Shown here one piece after another: positions 1-12,299 of a DNA stretch of 64,000 bases. The stretch spans positions 1,612,001 through 1,676,000 of the forward strand of contig JAGVVL010000002.1 of assembly GCA_018287875.1 (NCBI GenBank), written 5' to 3'. Within the stretch, counting starts at the first letter, position 1; every line of letters begins with the position of its first letter. Under the pieces are notes generated by a model. The model was given only the letters and a program-made list of their open reading frames with translations, was not told the DNA's origin and ran no database searches. A program made the position numbers and the translations under genes. Source of the DNA: Nigrospora sphaerica. Lineage: Eukaryota > Ascomycota > Sordariomycetes > Amphisphaeriales > Apiosporaceae.

Positions 1-3000
1 AGAACTTGGGCCTATGCGCGTGTGCGTGTGAGGACCTGAGAAAGTAGAAGGAATGTACTGACTCCGTACGAATAGAATTGCAGGGTGGGCTGGGATGAGG
101 CCCTTAGCCAATTTGTGTGTAAGGTAAAGTAAGAGCTGGAATGTATTTCAGCCCGCAGTGGAGGGATGGGCTCCCGTCGCTAGATGTCAACTTCGTTCCC
201 GAGTGGTTGAGATACCAACTGACCCAAGTCACCCGGGATCCATGCATCATTCATTCACGGTGAGCCCTGTTGGGTTGGCGTGTCCCGCCCGCCGGACGGG
301 AATCCTTACGAGCGTAACGGGGGGCCCCTAGAGTTTGGGCACCTTGGGTAGGAGGTAGATAAGCAGCAGGAGGTTTGCATGGATGGAGTGGTATCCCGAT
401 GCGAAGTATGGAGACGACGTGTCGGTGTCGGCGCATGCGCAACCATCGCATTAACAACTTCTCGCCTTTTTGCTTCTCCCGTTTGAATTTTTCCTCATCT
501 TACACACGCCCTGGACTGGCGGCCAGGATGGCTTGCAGGTATGGATCAAGGATCCCAGCGCGCATCCCCGTCATACATGGGCTTGCTGCCGACCTGCCAA
601 GGCTTAACGCTGCCAGTTCGCCAGGCCTTCGCTGGGGGGTCGTACAAGTTGCGAGGCTTGAAGGGGGGCCCGACGACGACGCCGAGTGGGGCTTTACCGG
701 CATGAAGCGCAACGCACAGGGGGCGATCGCGGTGCTTGTGGGTTTCCTGGGCTCGTGGCCAGCCGATCTGTTCTGGGCTGGTTCGAGAGTTCCAGAAGGG
801 GGAAGTCGTCGTCCTCGCAAATCGAGATGGATGACGGGGGGGGGGGCTGTTCTGTTTCTGTCCCTGCTGCGTCGGCGTTGGCGTCGACTTCTGCTGCCGC
901 GGTGCGCTCGACGCGCGACTGGCGAAGGAATGCATCCATATGCCAGCTGGAGCACTTTACGGCTGACTACCCCCGGCATCGCATCCTTGCCTCGCCTTGC
1001 CCTTCCCTGTCCGGGCTGCTCGACCGTCCAGCGCAAGTGCACGACATGCCATGCCGACGCCATGCCACATGGGATCCGGGTCCCTGAGTCGAGGGCATCA
1101 AGAATCAAAACCTGTCGCACAGGGGTTTGGGGCCAGCCCAGTGGTCTCGGTCCGCTTCACCCAATTGGGCCGCCGATGGGGCCCGTGTAGCCGGTCAGGT
1201 TACGTGCGACCCAGCGAGGTTGCTGATGCGCATCGTGTCTCTCAGCCCGAGCATCGACGGACGAGCCGCCCGCCCATCAGCCGTAACTTCTTGACGGGCC
1301 ATGGGCCTCTCGCTGAATTTGGCCGTCTGGGAAGGGGAAAGAGAGGGGGGGAAGGTACTTTTTCAGCGTCAAGTACCTAAAGTGCCTACTTAGGTACCTA
1401 CGCCTCGTGCCACCACAACGCTGGAACTGCTTCCTTCTTCAGTGCCGAGAATGACCTCTGCCAACCAATATAGGTACTCCCACACCACCGCCGATAGCGC
1501 CCTCTAGCTCCTCTACTGGGGTTCTCCTGCATGGCATAACCATGGGCCGTATCAAGATGGGCTGCCCATGGCTATCTCGTGGTAACACGTGATGATCTAG
1601 GTACTATCTATGTATGCAGTTTCCCGCCCCCGTCCGCCTTGTTAAGGTGCGTGTTAGTAGGTTCCGGTGTCAACGGTGTCAAGCGGGCAAGCTCAAGTTT
1701 GCTGTCCTGGAAGGCACCTATGCTATAGAGAGGTACCTAGACCCGCCGATCGACCCGTCCCTCGTCTCTCCAGGGCAAACGGCGACGGGGGAAGGAGCCA
1801 ACGAGCCAACGACCGACGGTATACACCGTTGGAACGCTTTTTCGACGAGTGCGTACGTCAGCGCGGGGGACACAACTTCTCCCGCCCGCCGGAACTTCAT
1901 ATTCTACAATGCAAACCACAATACAATCGCTATAGTGTGGGGGGGGGGGGGCTCGGGCGATCCTACCTGTTCCTGAGTCTGCTGTGCAAGACGGCGGTAC
2001 TACGGTCCCGCGACAGTGCTGCTGTAGCTATCGTGGCCCACTTGCCAAGGTACGACGACTGCGTGGGCGTCGGCGGCGCGGCACTTCCATTGTACGTCTC
2101 CAGTCGCTCGAGGAGGGGAAAACCACCGACTATGTACCGGGCCCAGAGCTTCGCGCCATTTTCTTGCATCGTCCAAGCCCGGAAAAGCCAAGCAGAGCAT
2201 ACGCGTGCGTAGCAAACTCTGCCACACACAGGCGCACACACACACCCAAACCCACATGGACACCATCAAGGCCATGCAAACATGAGCTGACAGGCTGGCA
2301 ACTGGCAGCTGGGATTTAACGTCTACAGAGAAGACCCTTTCGGGCTTTGGAATGCATCCACCAGCTTGCTTACCGACTGCTGGATACCCACGGTACTCGT
2401 CTTCCCCACATACCGATTGAGCCACAGAGGTAATCTCGGCTTTCGAGTTAGCAGCTCGGGGGGCCAGGTTCTAGGCCGTTGGATCTGCCCGTCGATTTGC
2501 TGTCTTGGGCACCGTCCCACATGGGAAAGCACGGGAAGCGTCCCACAGGCCCAGCAAAGGACGGCCTCGGTATGGATGTGGGCAAGTTAAAGGAGTGAGT
2601 GAGGGGGAGCGCAAGGAACGGTGCGAACGACGTGGCACCGAGACCAGAGCCAGCGAGCCAGTCATCAAGACGACGGACACACACTTGCTGCGGGAACAGG
2701 AGACAAAAGGAGTGATCCTTATCCTCTGGCAATACACATCTGTAATGCAACGGCAGGACACGAAGAGGGCATGTCGGGCACCCAGCTAACACCCAAGCCC
2801 ATGCGCCCATCCCTCCTCGCCCTCTCGCGACCGTCCCCCTCTCGGAGATACGACCGGACGCCACCCGGGCATCGGTTTCCTCTTGCTCTGATCGCGATGA
2901 GCGTGTCAGTTTGATGCCAGCCATACTGGCAGGGCTGACGACGGGGTGCCGAGTGCCGACTTAGGCAAGGATCCTGGTTGCCTTGGGTTGGCTTTGGTCG

Positions 3001-4100
3001 ATGGGAGTCTTGTCCGTACTTGGAAATGCCCGCAACGCGTGCCCGCCCACCCCCCCAACACGCCCATCCATCCCGGCAAGATAACCGAGCGCGGTCTGTG
3101 ACTGCAACTCGAAGGGGGCGTGTCTGCGATAGGCCAGAGCCAGAGATAGCAGGCTGCGCCGCTGCGTGATAAGCGCTACGGGGGGGGAAAGACCATGGAT
3201 GGATGGGTTGTTTCGTTCTGGGTTGTGCTGGTCCAAAGCAGGCCAGGCTTGCCGCCGAGGCGCGCATCGGGATACCAGACGGCTGGAATCCCCAATCTAC
3301 GACCCCGGGCGGGCCGAGACCCAGCTACACGATTGCGACGCCCGGTCGATGGATGGCAGTCTTTGCTTGCCTTGCCCTCGCACACGTCCATCTGCGTCAA
3401 GATCCCGAAACGTGCAGTGCAGGCAGGGGGGCCCGCCACGTCGGCGGCCGTGGCGCTGGGATGCCCCCCCTCGACCATGATCCCGAGCTTGCCTGCAGAT
3501 GGTTTGGAGTCGATACGCACCTTTTACGACATCAGGTGGCAGCAGGTGTCCGGCGAACCCGGACCGTGCCGGTTGGTCGTTATCTCTGCGCCGTCTCACA
3601 CAGACGGACAAGCCTCAGTCACCATCGTTCCGGCCCGCGTGGGCCCTGACAGTCTCATCTCTCTTTGTGCCCCCCCCCCCTCCTCCCTCTCCTTCCATAC
3701 CCTACGCACATCGATCGGGTCCAAATGAACCCCTGCCCGATTCCGTCGTGCGACGGAAACCTCGACCCGTGCATTCGACCGGGCGTCGTGCACTCGGCCG
3801 GTGAGCTGATCGGGAGGCCGCAGTGGGGGAGGCCACAGTCGGGAATGGGGTAGTCCATCCAGCCCACTCCCCCTCCAACCCGTGGCCCGGGAGACCCTCG
3901 TGGGTACCTGGTGGGGGGCATTGGCCAGAATGACCTGATCTCGCAGTGCCTGACGAAGGTTCTGGGACGTTTGGTCGTTATCGAAGTGCAGGAGGGCGAA
4001 ATCGGTTGCGGCCTTGACTGCACGCTGCCGGCAACGGCGCACGGCATTGTCGACCTGTATTCCATTTGCGAAGTATAGGGGCCTCGTTGCTGATCTAGCC
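1..4100. other. Gene-poor stretch, no supported gene
   Basis: GC-rich sequence in which the open frames on both strands overlap one another, have arginine/proline-rich random-looking translations and show no recognisable domain. There are G or C homopolymers (near 835-845, 1937-1947 and 3669-3679) and several GGTACC-centred motifs (near 1393 and 1732) of a kind common in Pezizomycotina intergenic DNA. I saw no tRNA or rRNA signature and no mobile-element protein. Confidence 0.6.
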
Positions 4101-6400
4101 CTCTGGTAGTCAACATCGACCACCTTCCTCCTGACCCGCGCCGGAAGCTTAGAGGTTATGTCACCCATGAATAATCATTGCAGACACTCTTGTGCGCGGT
4201 TGCCTGGCACTTGGCGAAGCGCTCCTGTGGTGCCAGGAATGTCATACGGGCCCATCTCGTCGAAGCAAAAGCGGAGGCAGGCAGCCACGCGAACCCTTGA
4301 TCCATTACAACCTCCCGATTTGTCTGTCGGATTCCGGTATTCTACGCCACTGGGCTGGATAGTTCCATCATTGTTTTATGGTACGGCGGCATATGGAGTG
4401 TTGCCCCATTTGCCACCTTCCCAACGCTCGATGACTTCGCAGCGAGGAGACGGGGGGAGCGAAACAAAGTTAGATTACCTTGAACGCAATGATGTCGCTG
4501 GCTTGAGAAGGACTTGCTGCGGAGCTTAGACTTGTCTGTTGAACATATTTTGGGCCAAAGACGTGCTATGTAGCTTGTTCTTGCGGTAAACCACGGTAGA
4601 CCCTGTATTCCTCACAACCCATGGCATATGTTGGTCCTCGTAGCCGTGTACGGACCCACGACTCGGTGTGAACCACCGGATAGCAGATGAACCAGGTATG
4701 AGAAGCTCAACTAAGACTATGCCACGAGATGGTAACTTCCGAGTCACTTGTGCTGAGCCGGTCTTGCTCTTCGCTCAGCTCGGAATTACCTACCACGAGC
4801 ACCGCTTCGAGCTATCGGCTTGCCACATGTCACGATACCGTCGTGGCAACGGCTCCATTGTGGGGGCATCACGAAGTTCTCATTCAAGATGACCCACTGA
4901 GTCGCCCTTCACCCCGGTGGCTTGCCGACAGTCCTTCATATCCGACTATGCCTCGCGGTCTGTGCAGCTATAGTTTCTGGTCGAGAGCAGCCCTAAGCAT
5001 CCGTCGTTGCGGACAGGGGGTGGGAAGAAAGTGGCCTTCCAATGCACTAAGTGGTAAAGGACGGGACGTGGTCCTCCCGTGTGGTTCTTTGTTGATGCCG
5101 GTCTCTGTTCGCCCTTTCTCTAACAGTTTCGTATACTTGGGTAAGTCATTGGGATGACTATGAGGCTTGGAAGCGCCATGGCACGAACCTTCTCGCAAGG
5201 CAACACATAAATCCCGACCCTCGCTCGAACCCCGGACCTAAATATGTGTGCCGAGCGTTTCCCTTTCCTGCCAAACACTTCTACGAAATCCAGTGTTTTG
5301 TTCAGTATTAAGTCGTCTATAATTACCTGCAGGAGAACTCTGTGGCACCAAGTCCCCCCAGTAACTATGGGTGCTGCTGCGTGGAGCGGTGTATGATGCT
5401 GTGAAGTTGTTGCACCCAAAGCAGTCACTGCGCCTGCCTATTAGCCAGCCACAGTTCTCGGATGTCCCACGACAGAGCCCAGCCTGTGTCGTTTATACCA
5501 GCTTTGTGGCTTTGTAGAATATCCGATACACAGGGACTCTCGTGCTTTTGGCCGTGCGACCTCGAAACATAGGCTAAGATGGCGATCTCCTCGTATTCAT
5601 AACCATTGGGCGGCAGCCGTTCTCCTCCCTTGACACAATATACTTACAAACATACCCGATTCACGAATGAAACCTGTGGTATAAACTCTGGCAGCCCCCT
5701 AAAGTGTTCGCGTACCTGAGCTACTCTCACGCCTCGCTCACCGAGGCCCGTCTTTTGCGACAGGCGCGTTGCCACGAACACTGGCGTTTTCCTCACGCCA
5801 TGACAATGTGTGAACCCTGAACTGCGAGTATACGGTGTCGGTGTTCGCATACCCGCTATAACACAGCCTGGTCGATGTCCCTGAACCCATACAAAACGGG
5901 GGCGGCCGGGGCCAGTGTTTCCGAGCCCATCGACATCAGACGACATGGCTTCACCGGTTGCCGGATCAGCCGACGGGAAAGCCAAACTCGACCCCGTCTG
6001 CAAAAGGGGCGCAGCGGTAGCCTGCACAAGCGTCTGGCGAACCAACATGGGATACTGTACAGGGCCATCGTACGGGCTGTTGGCGTTCCGGGCGCTGCAG
6101 CCGCATGGCGCTTCTCACACGACGGGCAGCCACGGGGCCCGCGCAGCATGCCGTAAACGACATGGCCGCCAACAGAAACGCGCCTGCTGTCAGAGACGGG
6201 GGGCCGAGCGAACGGCGACGACCATGTGCGGCTCGGCACTTGGAGAGATCTCCTGCTGATACGGCGCGGGCAGGCATCGACACCGAGGCTCTGGCGATGG
6301 CGCTCTCCACGTGAAACCTAGATGGGCCAGACGACTAGCCGGCTATAGCTTCTCCAGGACTGCCGGAGCCTACAGAACCAATCAATAGATAGGGACGAGT
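4101..6400. other. Gene-poor stretch of lower GC
   Basis: Visibly less GC-rich than the flanks, with short overlapping frames on both strands. The minus strand between about 6310 and 5640 holds short hydrophobic pieces in different frames (for example an AFLLAAMSFTACCAGP-like run near 6170) that could be a decayed or heavily spliced small membrane protein. I could not join them into one frame, so no gene is called. Confidence 0.5.
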
Positions 6401-9400
6401 ACATCATGTCTGCCGCTAGGGGGCGGCGGTTGAACCCGGCCGTGTCGCCAGTACTCTCGGCTTGCCAGCCCGGGGCTTGTGACGAAGCCATTGTCCTGGG
6501 CCGAGATGGTCCCCGGGGGCCCGTGATCTCGGTCTACGGTCATCTCTGCCCCTCGTGACGACCTTTCCCTCCTCCTGGTCACGGGGGCGGCTGTCCCTTC
6601 CGCCACTACGTGCAGAGTACGTGGTGCCCGGGCTCGGGTCGAGGTTGGGACGGACGGACGGCCCAGGAACACGTCAAAACGCCTTGCCAGGCCGGAAACC
6701 CGTAATCCATCCGATTTCTACCGAGTCTAGTGCGCACAAGGGAATATTGATTGGACCCCCCCAGGTTGGGCACCGGCGGCTGGTCGTCGCCACGTTCGGG
6801 GCCATGCAAGCCACCGCATCTAGTAGGTACATGCATATAGGACTGCATGCGCATGGGGCATGGCGCCCGCGGGAAGAAAAAAAAAGATTGTGCCAGAAGC
6901 CACGGGCGGGCAGGGGAACCGAAAAACACTCGACCCGAACGAACGGCCCAGCACGGGGTAGATATTGGTTGACGGTGCTGCGTTGGGCCCAGACGTACTT
7001 GGCCGTTCCGAGTCTAGAAACCGTGTGTTTTGAGGCGAGCCAAGCCGCCTCGAGCCGGGTCTAGAAGTGCCCAGGGGTGGGAACACGTCCCCCCCTTGGA
7101 AATCCCGGCTGCCACCTCCGCGCGACCGCTCCGGGGGAGACTTGGACTTTTTTTATGCCTTGGCCGGAACTGTCACGCGAGCCAGCCGGATGGATGATGG
7201 GTGTAGGGCAGATGATACCTAGCCCTGCGTGCGTCTGATGGCGGTGAGGCTTTAGCGGTCACTCACCTGGCGCCGTACAATATCTCCTTCCCCTTACGTG
7301 GCAGGCATCGAGCACAGATCGGCGAACATCACGGGGCGCCGACTGTGTCTGTCTATCTGCACGTGTGCGTCGCTAAACGTCCACCGGCAATACTGGACGC
7401 ACGGCTTGAGCGTTTCAGACGGCACCTGGCGATGAGAAGAAGAAGCGGCAACGCACGGGCAAGAGAGATCGATCTCCTCCCCATCCCCCCTTCCCCTGCT
7501 CCCCTTATTGACCCGGTCCATCCCCCCCTAAGCGCGGGGGTCCTCTTTCCGCCCAGGAACGGGATGCTAGTTCAGGGAAGGCCGGTTGGACTAGGGGTGA
7601 GCTGAGTAAGTAGTGGCAGGGCCCAGCGCAGCACAGCTGGCGCAGGCCCTCGCTTTTTTTCGGGTATGGGACCATGGGAAATTGGCCGGGGGCTGTATAT
7701 GCCAAGTTTCCAGCATCGAGGCTCAACGGCGACCGTGTTTTTCATTTCTCATTACGAGGCACATTGGTCTTCTGTTGACGACGACTATGGATACGCAAAG
7801 GTTGTTGGCGACGCGTGTTTGAGTCGTCAGAGCATCGGCCGGAGCGGACGGAAGCAAGGTCCCGACGTCACTTGAAGAGCCCCGGGCCCTGCTCAAACGC
7901 CCGCGGGGGTTGCTAATACGGAGGGAGGCGTCGCTAAGGTGTGTACCTACCTACTACGGACTAATAGGAATATTCGGCAGGTGGATGGAAAACTGTATAG
8001 CAGCCCTGCCGTCGGGGTTAGACCTGCAGACTTTAGGGAGGGATGGAGGATTCGCCATGCCAAGGAGGGCCGCCAAGGTCACGGCAATTGCAGAAGCAGC
8101 CATCGGGAGAAGTAGGATCGATCGTGGCCGGTTGGAGGGCGCATGGCGAATGGATGGCAGGTGACAGGAGGGGCGGGGGCATGGTCAGATTCCCATGTCA
8201 CCTTTTCTTTCTTTTCGATATCGTCGCAGCATTGGGCTGCATGTGTGCGCGTTGTTGCGTTTGGGGTGATGGCTTGCTTCCCATTGATATCGCTGCCGCC
8301 CCGTCCGATTTCGGGTGCAGCGTCTCGGGAAAACCGACGGTACTGCGGCGTGCTGCTGGGTGATGTCAGCTTCGGGGATTGGCTGGCAGGGAGATGCCGG
8401 AGTCCGGGGTCGGCAACGCAACCGTTGATGGGGGTATGTAGGTTTCCCGGGGAGAGAAAAAGAAAAGAGGGAACTGAACGTTCAAGACAGTGCGGGCCAG
8501 CCGAGCTTGCTGTCGTAGTAGTCATGCAAGGCGTCCGGTTCTGTAGTGCTCACGACGGGCAACCGCACTTGGCGACCCGAGGACACTGGGCGAGTCAACA
8601 CCTTCGCCCGCGTCGTCGTCGTCTTGTGTCTGCCAGAGGCCAGGAGACCAGCGCTCGCCAGGGCATCCTGAAGCACATGCATCCCCGTCCGTGTTTCTTC
8701 GTTCCGTTGGTATCGGCGCTTGGCTGGTCTGGCCGCCGTCATGCGTGCGGGCCACTTTTGCCCCCTCCCCCCCCCCTCCCCCCCCCCGACGTCCTCACAA
8801 CCAGGGCTGTAACAGCGTCATGCCGACCAGTGTTTGCCCGCCGACGTTGTATCGGATCGGTGATGGTTGGCTGGTAGGTACTTCCGAGCATCCATCTTAT
8901 CTTGGAGGGGATGGGATGTACAACCCCAATGATGCCGGCCGTACTGACGCAACCTCACAATAGTGGGTACCGGTCGTGGGCTGGCAGTTCCTACGACATT
9001 CCATGTACCACCGCCACCACCACCACCACCACCACCAACTCCCCGTTATGCAGGCAGGCCCTGCAGCTTTCGAGCCAACCCTCACCGGGGAGTGGATTCT
9101 GTTGGGCGCTCCCGTATCCAGGCGCACTCCCCCGGGGACGCTCAACGCGAGCGGCCCTGGTTGGATCTGGGACCCGAATCTCACTGGATCTGGTGGGCAA
9201 TCCCCTCTCCTCCTCGCCTCCTGTGTGCGGCGTCCGCGAACCAATACCCTCACCGTCGTTGCCTCCTATCCCGGGCCTAGAGTCGTCCGTCCGCCGGGTT
9301 CGCGAGGCACCGTTGCAAAGCTATCGAGGGGCTGAGGATCCCCGGCGGCCCCTGTCGCTCTGTCCCATTAAATGACCGCTCAACCCAATACTGTACGCCC

Positions 9401-9881
9401 CGGCCCGCTGCGCTGAGTCTCATTGGCCGCATAGGCTACAGCGGCCGGGTCCAGTATCGTGACCGTCCCCACTGTCTACCCGAAAAACACCGCTGGCGAC
9501 AGCAAATAGCGGTGCATCCGTCCGCTGGATGCTCGTCAGGGAAGCCTTCGTCACGCGCCTAGTCTGGCCCGTCTGTCCACCTGTCCGGGGAGGGGGGGGG
9601 GGGTGGGCGGTCCTGGATGCGCAGGTTGCAGCTTCTGGATCGTGATAGAAGCCTTTATGCGCTCGCGTGCCCGTATTCCATACTTCTAACTCGCATCTTT
9701 CTTCTCCTTGCTTTCCACCGAGCCCGTCCTGTTCCTCCGCGCCGCGGGATAGCTGCAGACTCTGCTCGCCAGCCCAGCTCGTTGGTACCGCCCCGTACGA
9801 ATCCACGCTGTGTCGCTTTGCCACCCGCGTCCCGCCTCTCGCACTCTTTGTCTGCCCTCCCCCCTCCCCCCAGACGACCCA
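6401..9881. other. Gene-poor stretch ending in the leader of the 9.9 kb gene
   Basis: No frame with recognisable protein character. The last ~200 bases before position 9882 are pyrimidine-rich (TCTTCTCC and CCCCTCCCCCC blocks), as expected for the promoter or 5' leader of the plus-strand gene that follows. Homopolymer runs occur near 8767-8788 (C) and 9590-9602 (G). Confidence 0.55.
9008..9037. repeat. CCA trinucleotide microsatellite
   Basis: Ten tandem CCA units, the second being CCG. It lies in a stretch with no supported gene. Confidence 0.9.
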
Positions 9882-12299
9882 ATGGCTGCTGGCGACGACG
9901 AACCCATGCCCGATGCCTCGGTGGCCAAGCCCCGCCGTAGGTTCGCGCCGCAGTTGGTCGAGGAGTCGGCCAGATCCTCACACAATACGGACGAGCGCCG
10001 ACGGGCGGCCCAGGAGTCGTCCGAACCCGCCTCCCATGACGAGCCTATGCCCGATGCGCCCACAGCGAAGCCCCGCCGTAGGTTCGCGCCCCAGCTGGTC
10101 GAGGAAACGACCAAGTCGTCGTACAAGGACACGAACCGGGGAGAGGCACAAGCCGTTAGAACGACGCGCGATGCCTCGGTGCAGGTCAACGACACCGACA
10201 TGGTCGATGCGCCACCTGCGCAAGAACGGCCACCTCGTCGTCGCTTCGCCCCCGTGCCCATTGAGACCACCTTCGACTCGTACCGCGTCAACAAGAACCC
10301 CCACGGCCCTACCGCCGAGCTTACGCCAGACCCCTCACCCACGTCATCGCAAACGCCCTCAAGACTGCCCTCGGTCGACGAGAAGCCGCCCGCGGTGCCG
10401 AAACCAAAAAGGCGGTTTGCTCCGCAACTGATTGAGACGTCGAGGCGGGTGCGCAAAGCCGGCCAGGACGGCCCCGCCACCAAGCACACCGACAAGACCG
10501 ACATCACCCCGGGCACCAAACACATCTACCTGGCCAAGACAAAGGTCCGCGTCGGCGGCCCTTCTCGGAACGGCACGGCCTCGACCGCCCCGAGCGCCGA
10601 CGATGACTTGCCCTCCCGTTTCGTGCCGCCGCGGCGCCAGCAGTCGATGAAGCCGCATCCCAACTCGAGGCGGAACACCCCAAGAAACTCGTTTCACCCC
10701 GACCTGGATACCATTGCCTCGTCCGAATCCGGTTCCGACCATTCGTCGTCGGAGGCGGAAGACGAGACCCCCAAGACCATCTCCGTCTCCACCACCGTCT
10801 CCGTCGACACCCCCGCGCACGCCGAAACGGAGGGCGACTCTTGGGTAAGCCGACACATTGAGCTCCGGGAGAGGAGGGAGTCGTGCGACGAGGATGTTTC
10901 GGGCTATCTGCTGGCGGTGGCCGCAGGCGAGGCGCACAGGCAGCGCGAAATCGAGCAGGCTCTGTCGGCATTCCCCAACGGCGTGCCTGTCGAGGGTGTC
11001 GAGCATTTCTTCGTGAGAGAGTCCTCGGAAGATGACCACTACGACGTGGAAGAGCCGCTGAGACACGGTGTATCCAAACTCATCCGTCGGAAGTCGACCG
11101 ACATCGGGTGGGCTGTCAAAGAGATGCGCCAGCATGCCGAAAGGAACAAGCAACAGGTGCAGACGAAGCCGACGCAGCCCAAGCAGCGGACCGTTGGCAG
11201 CCTTATGAGCACCGAAGACGAGTTCGAGCACATTGAGGACATCGCGCCGCCGCCCGAAGACCCTCTTTGGACGACGGCGGCCTCGCGCGCCGAAACGTCG
11301 TCTCCAAAACTCACGAGCTCCCCGCGTGCCGGTGGCGCCCTTGGTAGTCGTCAACCTGAAGCCGCCGGCTTCCGCTCTGGTCCGTTTGGCAACCCCTTCG
11401 CTACGTTCAACCAGATCCCCCAGGACAAGGATGATCGCGAGCTGCGACGAATGCGTAACGCCGCTTCCCCGCCCATGCTGGGGTCCGACTTGGTCTTCCG
11501 TACGTGCCCGAGCCCCAAGCTCACACGACTGGAGCCCGATCACCCGTGGCCCACCCATGGCGACCGGGCCGAGGAGCAGAACCGGGACCATTCGGAGGAA
11601 ACGGGACTCTGGCGCGGCTACTGCATCGCGCGGGGCAGCGAGGAGATGGTGCCCAGCGCGCTGCAGGCCCCTCAGCTCATGGCCACGCCCGGGGAGCCCC
11701 TGTCGCCTTCGGATCCTTTCGCGGCCGCCTTTACTTCCTCCATGGCCCTCAGCGAGACCGACAGCCCGCACTCGCTCGCCACACCGGCCAAGCGGCACTC
11801 GAAGAACGGGGGCATCCAGCTCCTGCCCGGCCTCGATGAGCGGCTGAAGAGGGCCAAGGCGCGCAAGGAGCTCGAGATCCGCATCCGTACCGAGTTCAAC
11901 GACGCCTTCATCACGCAGGTGTACAATTACCTGAGCCTGGGCTACCCGGCCATGGCGTGGGTCTTTGACGACGAGCTGAGCAAGATCACGGGCATCAGCG
12001 TCGCCGAGCTGCGGCGCAACGACGACAAGAAGATCGAAAAGGGCTTCATGCTGGAGATGGAGCTCACGGTCGGCAACGGTGGCGGCAGCGGCGGCGACGA
12101 CCACAGCACCGCCGGCAGCGCCGACGAGATGCTGGACCCCGAGGAGGACGAGCGGCGGTCGGCCGAGCAGATGCCGCCGCGCTGGGTCGCCCTGAAGAGG
12201 TACATTTTCGAGTGGGCGCGCCAGCACCCCGACCTCGAAAGCGACGGCACGACGTTGGCCTGGGGCGTGCGCGCCCGGAGGGGAAGCTGGGCTATTTAG
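9882..12299 (+). CDS. Conserved fungal protein with RRRFAP repeats, function unknown
   Basis: An 805-residue single-exon frame. The ATG at 9882 is chosen because the frame stays open further upstream but has no earlier ATG, and the sequence just before is a C/T-rich leader. The N-terminal 190 residues carry four copies of a basic RRRFAP motif, around residues 16-28, 63-75, 117-130 and 174-187; the first two are followed by QLVEE. Residues 200-620 are polar, Ser/Pro/Glu-rich and look disordered. A compact C-terminal block begins near residue 665 (ELEIRIRTEFNDAFITQVY), is predicted helical, includes a YPAMAWVFDDEL segment, and resumes after a Gly/Ser linker as RWVALKRYIFEWARQHPDL. I infer a folded C-terminal module of a type found in uncharacterised Pezizomycotina proteins, but I recognise no named domain. 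It converges on isa1 downstream. Confidence 0.85.
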   Translation: MAAGDDEPMPDASVAKPRRRFAPQLVEESARSSHNTDERRRAAQESSEPASHDEPMPDAPTAKPRRRFAPQLVEETTKSSYKDTNRGEAQAVRTTRDASVQVNDTDMVDAPPAQERPPRRRFAPVPIETTFDSYRVNKNPHGPTAELTPDPSPTSSQTPSRLPSVDEKPPAVPKPKRRFAPQLIETSRRVRKAGQDGPATKHTDKTDITPGTKHIYLAKTKVRVGGPSRNGTASTAPSADDDLPSRFVPPRRQQSMKPHPNSRRNTPRNSFHPDLDTIASSESGSDHSSSEAEDETPKTISVSTTVSVDTPAHAETEGDSWVSRHIELRERRESCDEDVSGYLLAVAAGEAHRQREIEQALSAFPNGVPVEGVEHFFVRESSEDDHYDVEEPLRHGVSKLIRRKSTDIGWAVKEMRQHAERNKQQVQTKPTQPKQRTVGSLMSTEDEFEHIEDIAPPPEDPLWTTAASRAETSSPKLTSSPRAGGALGSRQPEAAGFRSGPFGNPFATFNQIPQDKDDRELRRMRNAASPPMLGSDLVFRTCPSPKLTRLEPDHPWPTHGDRAEEQNRDHSEETGLWRGYCIARGSEEMVPSALQAPQLMATPGEPLSPSDPFAAAFTSSMALSETDSPHSLATPAKRHSKNGGIQLLPGLDERLKRAKARKELEIRIRTEFNDAFITQVYNYLSLGYPAMAWVFDDELSKITGISVAELRRNDDKKIEKGFMLEMELTVGNGGGSGGDDHSTAGSADEMLDPEEDERRSAEQMPPRWVALKRYIFEWARQHPDLESDGTTLAWGVRARRGSWAI
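9897..10106 (+). repeat. Duplicated 69-nt coding module
   Basis: Two copies (9897-9965 and 10038-10106) encode DEPMPDA-x-x-AKPRRRFAPQLVEE. The last 39 nt of the two copies differ at only three positions, all third-codon or synonymous changes. They start 141 nt apart and lie inside the reading frame of the preceding entry. Confidence 0.85.

Noticed and set aside
375..1190. 271-codon plus-strand open frame
   Set aside because: Three other frames are open over the same bases, the translation is Arg/Pro-rich without domains, and no neighbouring exons extend it.
5195..5270. B-box-like GGGGTTCGAGC on the minus strand, flanked by short CACATA/TATGTG inverted ends
   Set aside because: The T stem does not pair and no A box lies at the right distance; no tRNA can be folded.
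5640..6310. Possible small membrane protein on the minus strand (hydrophobic run plus a YGFRDI-like piece reminiscent of DUF4267)
   Set aside because: The pieces lie in different frames, no GT-AG joins restored a continuous product, and the similarity is only a few residues.
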